Origin: an uncultured Collinsella sp.
Lineage (GTDB): Bacteria > Actinomycetota > Coriobacteriia > Coriobacteriales > Coriobacteriaceae
Assembly (NCBI GenBank): GCA_900554585.1
Contig: USHS01000086.1
Location: 1-6,148 of the forward strand
DNA: 6,148 bases
Direction of reading: 5' to 3'
Shown here piece after piece: positions 1 through 6,113 of this stretch. Position numbers and translations under genes: made by a program. The notes under the pieces are model-generated. The model did no database searches. It saw nothing but the letters and a program-made list of their open reading frames with translations, and was not told the DNA's origin. Position 1 is the stretch's first letter. Each line of letters begins with the position of its first letter.

Positions 1-27
1 AAACGGTGTCGTGCTTTTACTTTTTTT

Positions 28-102
28 TGGAGCGGGCAACGGGACTCGAACCCGCGAGTGTCAGCTTGGGAAGCTGATGCCTTACCACTTGGCGATGCCC
101 GC
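28..102 (-). tRNA. tRNA-Gly (anticodon CCC)
   Basis: Read on the minus strand this folds into a full cloverleaf. The acceptor strands GCGGGCA (96-102) and TGCCCGC (32-38) pair perfectly. The D arm is GCC/GGC, and the anticodon stem TCAGC/GCTGA encloses the seven-base loop TTCCCAA. The T arm is GCGGG/CCCGT around TTCGAGT. The anticodon is CCC (complement of 68-70), so the tRNA reads the glycine codon GGG. The discriminator base is U (position 31), and the CCA tail is encoded at 28-30. The variable loop is short, as in class I tRNAs. The 3' flank is a run of eight A on this strand. No terminator for the tRNA is visible before the window ends. Confidence 0.97.
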
Positions 103-115
103 ATATGTGGGGGAT

Positions 116-145
116 AGTATAACGCGGTTGTCTTGTTCGATACAA
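116..145 (-). promoter_or_regulatory. Probable sigma-70 type promoter of tRNA-Gly
   Basis: On the minus strand a -10 element TATACT (complement of 116-121) lies 18 bases downstream of a -35-like TTGTAT (complement of 140-145). Transcription would begin near 109, about seven bases before the mature 5' end of the tRNA at 102. The -10 matches consensus in five of six positions and the -35 in four of six. The placement right behind a tRNA makes it credible; there is no direct evidence of use. Confidence 0.55.
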
Positions 146-354
146 GGGTGACGATGCTTGTTTTAGCTGTGGAGAATCGTCCTAAAAACAGGCCAATTGT
201 GAAGATAGGGACCTGTACATTCTTCTATTTACCGTTGTCTACCTGCAGATTTATTCCATTATCTTTCACAGGCGCCATTTGTCAGATATCGGGCAAGCAT
301 TTGGTCAGGTTCCGGTACTTACCCGCATGAACCTTGGGGATAGCCTCATCCTAC

Positions 355-379
355 GCGCCGCGGCCTCCCCGTGCGGCGC
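355..379 (+). promoter_or_regulatory. GC-rich hairpin in the 5' leader
   Basis: GCGCCGC (355-361) and GCGGCGC (373-379) form a perfect seven-base stem with an 11-base loop. It ends nine bases before the ribosome binding site of the adhesin gene. No T-run follows, so it is not an intrinsic terminator. It could stabilise the mRNA or modulate access of ribosomes, but that is inference. Confidence 0.4.
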
Positions 380-388
380 ACGAGGGAT

Positions 389-394
389 AAGGAG
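389..394 (+). promoter_or_regulatory. Ribosome binding site of the adhesin gene
   Basis: AAGGAG lies five bases upstream of the ATG at 400. An in-frame TAA at 388-390 overlaps it, so no longer N-terminus is possible and the start is fixed. Confidence 0.85.
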
Positions 395-399
395 CAGCC

Positions 400-3300
400 A
401 TGTCCAACGCACCCACGCACTCTGTCCACAGCGCAATCACAGCAGGATCGCTGCTCCTAGTCCTCTTTTTACTTTTAGGCTGCATGACACCGGATGCCGC
501 GCTCGCCATCGACGGTTACGAATCGCTCGGATTCCGCACTATCAGCAATGAATGCGGTCCTTTTGGAGTTGGCAAATACGAGGCACAGGATTCTTCGACT
601 GCCTATTGTATGAACCAGGACCGATTTGGCCCCAGCACACCGGGCGGACCCTGGCTCACCTACAATCAGGGCTGGGTATGGCTCGAAGACGAATTCGCGG
701 CCATCATCTGCCATGGCTACCCCACCGCCACATCCTTTGGCGGGCATAACCTGTCCCCCGATCGAGCGCGCGCCGCAACCCAACTTGCCGTCTGGATGCT
801 CAACGGCACCACCCATACCGACGGATCATTCTCATATACAACCGCCCAGGGCGTCACAAAGAGCGGAAACTTTTCCGGCGACAATGAGGTCGTTGCCGCA
901 GCGCGCTGGCTCCACGACAGCGCCAAGTCGGGAAGCATTAAAGCCGCACCGCATCGCGCGCGGCGCTATTTGGGAACTGTGTCGGGCGGCAGCAAGCGTC
1001 AAGACATGCTCTACGTGCTCCCGGCCGTCTCCGCATCCTTCCAAAAACAGTCAGCCAACGCCGCCATCACGAGCGAAAACGATACCTACAGGCTCGACGG
1101 AGCGAGGTTCGACATCTATGAGAGCGCCGGCGACAAGCGTGTCGGCAGCATCCAGATGGACAGCAGCGGTCGCGCACAGGCGACACTTTTGCCCAATACG
1201 GCATATTATCTGGTCGAAACCAAAGCTCCAGCGGGTTATATCCCCAGGAGTGACCGCATCGCCTTTTCCACCGGCAATGACGGCGGAAATGTCGTCATCG
1301 ATGAGCAGCCCGGTACCATTACCCTGCGCATCGCAAAGGTCGATGCCGCGACAGAGGCAGGTCCTCAAGTCGGTGCGTCACTTGCCGGTGCTGAGTTCAC
1401 CTGCGTCTCACAGTCTACCCCGGGCTGGTCGCACACCCTCACAACGGATGAGGACGGCCGGGCAACACTTACCGACATCCCCCTGGGCACCTTTAGCATC
1501 TATGAGTCGAGAGCTCCCGAGGGTTATCTGCCCTCCAATGAAACCTGGAGCTATACCATCGGTGCCGACCAGCTCGGAGACGCGGGCGTCGTTGAACTCG
1601 AGCGTCGCATCCCCAACATCCCCATCGCTTTTGACCTCGAGATTTCAAAGTTCAAGGACTGCGGTAATAGTGACGAATCTGGTGTAGAGCAGCCGGCGGA
1701 AGGCGTGGTCTTTGAAGTGGTAAGCAACACTTCGCACCAGGTTGTTGGAACGCTGGCCACCAATATCTACGGTTTCGCATCGACCAAAGACCAGGCTGGA
1801 GCATGGTTTGGCGCAGGAGAGCGCCCCGATGGCGTCAGCGGAACCATACCGTATGATCGTGCCGGCTACACCATTCGTGAGGTTGTCGACACTGTGCCCG
1901 ACGGCTTTAAGCAGGCAGGGGAATGGACTATCACGGCAGAGCAGATCACGGACGGCGCAGAGCTTCAGTACATCGTAGACAACCACGCCCTGTCGACACA
2001 TCTTCAAATCGTGAAGCGCGATGCTCAGACCGGCAACGCTGTACCACGTGCCGGGTTCACCTTTCAGTTGCTCAATGGCGACCGTGAGCCCATTTCGCAA
2101 ACATCCTGGCATCCCGCCCATACCGTTATGAATACCTTTACGACCGATGAAACCGGCACCGTCACCCTGCCCGAATCGCTTAACCCGGGCACGTATTACA
2201 TACGAGAGACTTCCGCCAAGGAACCGTATCTTGTTGGCGAAGATCTGGAGATAACGATTCCCGCCGACATGAACTTAACGCCCGTCGCGGTCGCCTCGTT
2301 TTACGACGACGCGGCAACAGGAAGCATCGAGATCGTCAAGAACGATGCCGTAGGTGGGCGCGCCCTTGCCGGTGCTGTTTTTGATATCCGTGCCGCGGGC
2401 GATATCGTGCGCCCCGACGGCAGCATTGCTGCCCTGGACGGCGAGACTGTCGCCACCATCACGACCGACGAACGGGGACTTGCGTGCGCAAATCATCTTT
2501 CACTGGGGTGCGGAACCGCCACCTATGAGGTAATCGAGGTGCAGGCACCCGAAGGTTACCTGCTCGACCAAATCGTCCACACCGTCGAGCTGTCGTATGC
2601 CGGTCAGGAAACATCCGTGATCGATGCGCACCTCGACGTTTCTAACGACTACACCAAAATCGACATCTCCAAAGTCGATTTGACCGGCAAACAAGAAGTA
2701 GATGGCGCCCGGCTCTCCCTCCACGGTGCCGACGGAACCGAAATAGACGCTTGGACCTCCTCTGACAAACCGCATCGCATCGAGCATCTTTTGCCCGGCA
2801 CCTACACCCTGCGCGAAGTGATGCCCCCGCGCACTTACGACCTTGCCGAAGACATGACGTTTGAAATTAAGGCCACAGGAGAAGTGCAGACGGTAGCCAT
2901 GAAGGACGCACCCATCGAGATCGAGGGCAAAGTCGACAAGCGGCAAGAGATCGCCCGCCCTATCGGTAAGGGTCTCGTCGCCAACGGCGATGGCAAAAAC
3001 CGAGCCGTGGCACAATCCGATGCGGACGGCTCCTTCTCTTATACGCTCGATGCTAAAAATGAGTCGAATACCTGGGTTGATGAATTCACCATCACTGACG
3101 ATCTCGAATGCGCCAAGGAAGGCACTGCCAAACTCATCGCCATCGAAACCCCTGTCGCGACCGGGGACATCGACGGTCTTTGCAACGTGTGGTATCGAAC
3201 GTCTCCAGTGGGAAGTATCGATACGGGCGAACAGGCCAATGCAACGCTCAGCGACGGGCATGACAACCCCTGGCTCGAAACGGACGAGGTCAAAAAGCTC

Positions 3301-3831
3301 CTAGGTGACGATTTGCGCATGGTCGATTACGGCGATTGGCATCTTTGGAAAGCCGATATCCCAACAACGGAGTCGGTCACCCTCGAGGCAAAAGAGCTCG
3401 CTCTTTTGGACGATACCGCCGTCACGGGCATTCGTCTTGAGTACGGGGCCGTATCGGCCGACTTCACGACAAGAGGCGCTGCAGAATCTTGGACCCGAGA
3501 GGACCTCAAAGACGAGCATGACGACCTTGATGATGTGAGCGCCGTCCTTGACTCGGATATTCACGGTGCCGTCATCCATATGCAGGCCGCATCGTCTTAC
3601 ACGCCTCAGACCGCACTCGCCAACAGCGCTCGCGTTGACCTCTGTCGCAATGGCGGCGGTAGCAACCTTGAATCACATGACGAGGATCGCGTCATCCAGC
3701 GATGCGTCATGCCGCAAGATTTACCGGCAACGGGCTCCCTTCCCATTGCCGCCTGCCTCACCGCCTTCGTGACCTCCGGCGCCGCGACAATCTGGTTTGC
3801 CCATCTAAAGTTGGCGTCAAAACGTCGCTGA
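400..3831 (+). CDS. LPATG-anchored thioester-domain (TED) adhesin with CnaB/SpaA isopeptide repeats
   Basis: This 1143-residue protein is a predicted sortase-anchored surface adhesin. Residues 1-36 look like a signal peptide (hydrophobic core 17-27, likely cut after ALA at 34-36). It is odd in having no Lys or Arg before the core and an LLGC box at 25-28. Residues about 40-215 form a TQXA/thioester domain: Cys70 in AYCMNQD and Gln128 in TQLAVW are the expected bond-forming pair, used in related Gram-positive adhesins to bind host amines covalently. Six prealbumin-like CnaB/SpaA domains follow, starting near 213, 305, 411, 534, 641 and 753. Each has a first-strand Lys (216, 313, 417, 539, 647, 758), a central Glu (273, 369, 494, 603, 713, 806) in contexts such as YES-RAPEGY, and a final Asn or Asp. 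Residues 840-1107 are an unassigned stalk region. LPATG (1108-1112), a hydrophobic stretch and KRR complete a cell-wall sorting signal. The gene stands alone, with no sortase in the window. Function is inferred from domains; the ligand is unknown. Confidence 0.93.
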   Translation: MSNAPTHSVHSAITAGSLLLVLFLLLGCMTPDAALAIDGYESLGFRTISNECGPFGVGKYEAQDSSTAYCMNQDRFGPSTPGGPWLTYNQGWVWLEDEFAAIICHGYPTATSFGGHNLSPDRARAATQLAVWMLNGTTHTDGSFSYTTAQGVTKSGNFSGDNEVVAAARWLHDSAKSGSIKAAPHRARRYLGTVSGGSKRQDMLYVLPAVSASFQKQSANAAITSENDTYRLDGARFDIYESAGDKRVGSIQMDSSGRAQATLLPNTAYYLVETKAPAGYIPRSDRIAFSTGNDGGNVVIDEQPGTITLRIAKVDAATEAGPQVGASLAGAEFTCVSQSTPGWSHTLTTDEDGRATLTDIPLGTFSIYESRAPEGYLPSNETWSYTIGADQLGDAGVVELERRIPNIPIAFDLEISKFKDCGNSDESGVEQPAEGVVFEVVSNTSHQVVGTLATNIYGFASTKDQAGAWFGAGERPDGVSGTIPYDRAGYTIREVVDTVPDGFKQAGEWTITAEQITDGAELQYIVDNHALSTHLQIVKRDAQTGNAVPRAGFTFQLLNGDREPISQTSWHPAHTVMNTFTTDETGTVTLPESLNPGTYYIRETSAKEPYLVGEDLEITIPADMNLTPVAVASFYDDAATGSIEIVKNDAVGGRALAGAVFDIRAAGDIVRPDGSIAALDGETVATITTDERGLACANHLSLGCGTATYEVIEVQAPEGYLLDQIVHTVELSYAGQETSVIDAHLDVSNDYTKIDISKVDLTGKQEVDGARLSLHGADGTEIDAWTSSDKPHRIEHLLPGTYTLREVMPPRTYDLAEDMTFEIKATGEVQTVAMKDAPIEIEGKVDKRQEIARPIGKGLVANGDGKNRAVAQSDADGSFSYTLDAKNESNTWVDEFTITDDLECAKEGTAKLIAIETPVATGDIDGLCNVWYRTSPVGSIDTGEQANATLSDGHDNPWLETDEVKKLLGDDLRMVDYGDWHLWKADIPTTESVTLEAKELALLDDTAVTGIRLEYGAVSADFTTRGAAESWTREDLKDEHDDLDDVSAVLDSDIHGAVIHMQAASSYTPQTALANSARVDLCRNGGGSNLESHDEDRVIQRCVMPQDLPATGSLPIAACLTAFVTSGAATIWFAHLKLASKRR

Positions 3832-3837
3832 CGCAAT

Positions 3838-3876
3838 AAAAAAGAGGCGAGCCCGTCTCCCGGCTCGCCTCTTATT
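3838..3876. terminator. Bidirectional intrinsic terminator between convergent genes
   Basis: AAGAGGCGAGCC (3842-3853) and GGCTCGCCTCTT (3862-3873) form a perfect 12-base stem with an eight-base loop. On the minus strand the stem runs into TTTTTTATT, a good terminator tail for the membrane-protein/peptidase operon. On the plus strand the tail is TTATTCGTT, weaker but probably adequate for the adhesin gene, whose stop codon ends at 3831. The hairpin lies between the 3' ends of both units, so it likely serves both. Confidence 0.88.
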
Positions 3877-3893
3877 CGTTCGTGGCGAAATGG

Positions 3894-4112
3894 CTATTCC
3901 CCAGATGCAGACCCACCGTCGATGAGCGCTTGTTCGGACCTGGAGATGCCATCGGCTCCCAAACTCTGCTCGTGCTCCACTTCTTCGCTAATCGTGGACT
4001 CAGGCGTTGAGCCTTTAACACCCACGATATACGCGGCCCCGAAACCAAGGGCAATGGCGATCAGGACCAAGATGAGATAGACGGGCCAGTGGCGCTTGAT
4101 GTACGAAAACAC
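3894..4112 (-). CDS. Small single-pass membrane protein, function unknown
   Basis: This 72-residue protein starts at a GTG (4110-4112) and ends with TAG. The short N-terminus carries Lys6, Arg7 and His8. A hydrophobic membrane helix spans about 10-32 (starting WPVYLILVLIAIALGFG), followed by a hydrophilic, acidic tail of about 40 residues rich in Glu, Ser and Gly. The positive-inside rule places the N-terminus in the cytoplasm and the tail outside. There is no cleavage site that would suggest secretion, no cysteine and no known motif. The start lies 21 bases after the stop of the M28-like gene, so the two are probably co-transcribed and end at the shared terminator. That suggests, but does not show, a role as a partner or anchor of the M28-like protein. 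I do not recognise the family. Confidence 0.82.
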   Translation of the reverse strand: MFSYIKRHWPVYLILVLIAIALGFGAAYIVGVKGSTPESTISEEVEHEQSLGADGISRSEQALIDGGSASGE

Positions 4113-4117
4113 GCAGA

Positions 4118-4123
4118 CTCCTT
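4118..4123 (-). promoter_or_regulatory. Ribosome binding site of the small membrane protein gene
   Basis: AAGGAG on the minus strand lies five bases before the GTG at 4110-4112. This supports a GTG start, which has the same spacing as the adhesin gene. The site falls inside the 21-base gap after the upstream gene. Confidence 0.85.
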
Positions 4124-4133
4124 ATAGGTCAAC

Positions 4134-6113
4134 CTACGAACGACGAATGACCTCGGTCACGACCTCGGACACCGTAGCGATATTTGTCGGATTGACGTTG
4201 TACGGCAGATCGTCCTCAGTGTGAGCGCATGCCAAACGTGGGCCGTCGACGCCGGCAATGGTAAGGGCGCGTCGGCTTGCCTCGAGAGCAGCATAGGCAT
4301 CGGTCTTGGCATAGGGCATCTCAAATGCACCGCAATCGACATGGAACGACTTGCACACCTTGTTGACCAAGTTCATGATGCGTCGGTCACCCTTGAGCAA
4401 CTGCTGCTCGCCCTCGACCGTCACGACCGAAAGCCTACCGGCACCAATGGACTCAAGGTTGATAAAGAACACGCCGCGGAGCTTGTCGCGATGCGCGGCC
4501 AGGAACGCCTTCATGCCGGCGCCGTCGCAATCGGAAGCGCCTGTAGCCACAAACCAGATGTCGTGGCCAAGCAGCTCATCATCACCCATGGAGGCAACGG
4601 CAGCGAGCATATCCTCGGCGGAAGCTCCATCGGAAGACGTGGCGCCACCCTTCCAGCCGTCGTCGTCATCCTCGAAGTTATCCCACGAGCCGATACCGCG
4701 ACCAGACTTCTTGGCGTCGTAATCATCCTCGACGCCAAGCCAATCGCTCATGCTGTCCTGCTCGTTTTTCTTTTTGCGACCGAACAGACCGCCCAAGCCG
4801 CGCTTTTGCGGCTTGGCGGCCGGAGCGGCAGGAGCCGAGATAGTCTCAAGCGGCTGAACATCCGAGGTGACCGGCATGGGGGGAACAACCGGAGCCGATG
4901 TGGGCTCGGGACCCTGTGCCGTCGCGAAGGGATCGTTAACCTGAGCCGAAGGGTCGGGAAGGTCGAACAGCGAGGTGCGCGAGGCGACATTGGCCTGCTG
5001 CATCGAAGGCATCGAGGGATCGGGGACCGAGGCCAGCGGAGACGCAGAGGGCATGGGAGCCGGCGCGGATGCCGGGTCGGGAACGTTCATGTTCGGGCGC
5101 GGCGACGCCTGAGACGAGATTTGAGCCATCAGAGCATCGACCGTCTCGGCCTGCGACGGAGCAGCATTGGCAACCGTGGCGCCGGGATCACTCGGCGCGG
5201 GCATGGTGAAAATCTGCGTAGAGTAGGGCCTCGACTCATCCGCCTGCGGAGCTTCGGGGGCCACGGGTTCAGGCTCTCGCTCGGAGCTGTCCGCAGCGAC
5301 CTGTTCCGCCACAGATTGATCCTCGACCGTATCGGGCGCAGCGGGCTCGTCCTCGACAGGAGCGGAAAGGGGCTCGGCGATAGCGGTGCCCTGCTTCTCA
5401 AACGTCATCGTGGCATCAAACGACACAGTGCTGTCGACCGGCTGTTGGGTTTCGAAAGTCGCCGTCTCCCCGGCAACATCCGCAGGCGAAGGCTGCGGCG
5501 CCTCGAAAGACGTCGTGGCGTCGGCAACATCAACAGATACCGGCTGCTCGGCGGCGTTTTGCTCAAATTCCTGTGCCGCGCGCTCGCGCTCGGCCTCGGC
5601 CGCCTGTTGCTTGGCTGCAGCCTCGCGCGCGGCTGTCTCGCGGGCAGCGGCACGCTTTTCCTCAAAGTCGTCAACGAGTTTCTTGCCCTTTTCGAATGCC
5701 CCCTTAAAGAAATGGGAGGCGCTGGCACCGATCGAAGAAAACGCGGAAGCGATATCGGCATGGGGCGTCGTCACCGGAAGCTCGGCAGAAAAATCGGTGT
5801 CGCTCTCGTAGGACACATGCTGCGGATACGCATCGTAGTCGTCCTCGGTATTATCGAGCTCCTCGGGCGCCGGGGCAGGCGCCATGACGTCCAGACCGGC
5901 TGCGGAATCGATAGCAGTCTCCGTATCGGCTTCCGTCTCGATGGCATTGGCCTCATCGGGCTGCGCAGCCACGACCGTATCGGGCCGGGGCGTGGTCTCG
6001 AACGTCGGCTCCTCGCCCTCTTCGTAATCGAGCGTACAGGACTCGGGAAGCATGCCCAGGGCACGAATGGCATCCGAGCCAAACCGGATGTTGCCGGCGG
6101 CATTGCGATAGAG
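4134..6113 (-). CDS. M28-type peptidase-like protein, 5'-truncated, with long disordered insert
   Basis: The 3' part of a gene cut off by the contig end; 659 genomic residues remain. Numbering here counts five adapter-encoded residues first. Residues about 495-664 resemble the C-terminal half of an M28 (aminopeptidase Y/S type) zinc peptidase. GHDIWFVATGASD (521-533) matches the strand carrying the Glu-Glu pair, NLESIG (557-562) matches the usual NLDMIG, KTDAYAALEA (608-617) matches the S/T-D segment, and AHTEDD (635-640) matches the HTxDD metal ligand. The active-site Glu-Glu is replaced by Ser-Asp and the DMIG aspartate by Glu, so activity is doubtful. Residues about 41-495 are low-complexity and probably disordered. 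They include a charged helical stretch (about 140-190), Pro/Ala/Glu-rich linkers, six T-x-x-F motifs and a basic patch KRGLGGLFGRKKK (442-454). Any membrane segment and the first metal ligands would lie in the missing 5' part. The gene is the upstream member of an operon with the small membrane protein. Fold assignment is moderately sure; function is not. Confidence 0.8.
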   Translation of the reverse strand, partial: LYRNAAGNIRFGSDAIRALGMLPESCTLDYEEGEEPTFETTPRPDTVVAAQPDEANAIETEADTETAIDSAAGLDVMAPAPAPEELDNTEDDYDAYPQHVSYESDTDFSAELPVTTPHADIASAFSSIGASASHFFKGAFEKGKKLVDDFEEKRAAARETAAREAAAKQQAAEAERERAAQEFEQNAAEQPVSVDVADATTSFEAPQPSPADVAGETATFETQQPVDSTVSFDATMTFEKQGTAIAEPLSAPVEDEPAAPDTVEDQSVAEQVAADSSEREPEPVAPEAPQADESRPYSTQIFTMPAPSDPGATVANAAPSQAETVDALMAQISSQASPRPNMNVPDPASAPAPMPSASPLASVPDPSMPSMQQANVASRTSLFDLPDPSAQVNDPFATAQGPEPTSAPVVPPMPVTSDVQPLETISAPAAPAAKPQKRGLGGLFGRKKKNEQDSMSDWLGVEDDYDAKKSGRGIGSWDNFEDDDDGWKGGATSSDGASAEDMLAAVASMGDDELLGHDIWFVATGASDCDGAGMKAFLAAHRDKLRGVFFINLESIGAGRLSVVTVEGEQQLLKGDRRIMNLVNKVCKSFHVDCGAFEMPYAKTDAYAALEASRRALTIAGVDGPRLACAHTEDDLPYNVNPTNIATVSEVVTEVIRRS

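Larger units (their letters stand above)
146..399 (+). promoter_or_regulatory. Leader / upstream region of the adhesin gene
   Basis: No convincing gene lies in this gap. It is visibly AT-richer between about 160 and 270 than the flanking DNA, as expected for a promoter region. The best sigma-70 candidate is weak: TTGTCT (235-240), a 16-base spacer, then CATTAT (257-262), each matching four of six consensus bases. Downstream are an imperfect direct repeat, CATTTGTCAG (276-285) and CATTTGGTCAG (298-308), with starts 22 bases apart. Next come a possible stem AGGTTC (307-312) with GAACCT (329-334) and a strong GC hairpin at 355-379. I could not match the region to a known riboswitch, and specifically did not find the conserved cyclic-di-GMP-I core. 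Confidence 0.35.

Noticed and set aside
28..102. tRNA-Gly as the attachment site of an integrated element carrying the adhesin
   Set aside because: No integrase and no repeated tRNA 3' end are seen in the window, and the adhesin lies on the 5' side of the tRNA, the wrong side for the usual 3'-end insertion.
159..190. Imperfect inverted repeat TGTTTTAG / CTAAAAACA as a terminator or operator
   Set aside because: The arms differ by one base in length, the match is mostly an A/T run, and no T-tract follows. It is expected by chance in AT-rich spacer DNA.
133..330. 65-codon open frame in the gap between the tRNA and the adhesin
   Set aside because: It has no recognisable ribosome binding site or domain. 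It covers the likely promoter of the tRNA and the leader of the adhesin, and its composition is that of non-coding DNA.
240..399. Cyclic-di-GMP or other known riboswitch in the adhesin leader
   Set aside because: GGGCAAGC at 291-298 looked suggestive, but the rest of the conserved core and the paired stems of the class I riboswitch are absent.
626..1687. 353-codon open frame on the plus strand overlapping the adhesin gene
   Set aside because: It lies wholly inside the adhesin gene in another frame. Its product is a Ser/Pro/Arg-rich string with no domain, typical of a GC-rich shadow frame.
2500..3261. 253-codon open frame on the minus strand opposite the adhesin
   Set aside because: It is antisense to well-supported domains of the adhesin, has no convincing ribosome binding site and resembles no family.
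5386..5811. 141-codon plus-strand open frame opposite the M28-like gene
   Set aside because: It is rich in Ser, Ala and Cys, the mirror image of the Ala/Glu-rich linker on the other strand, and shows no independent coding signal.
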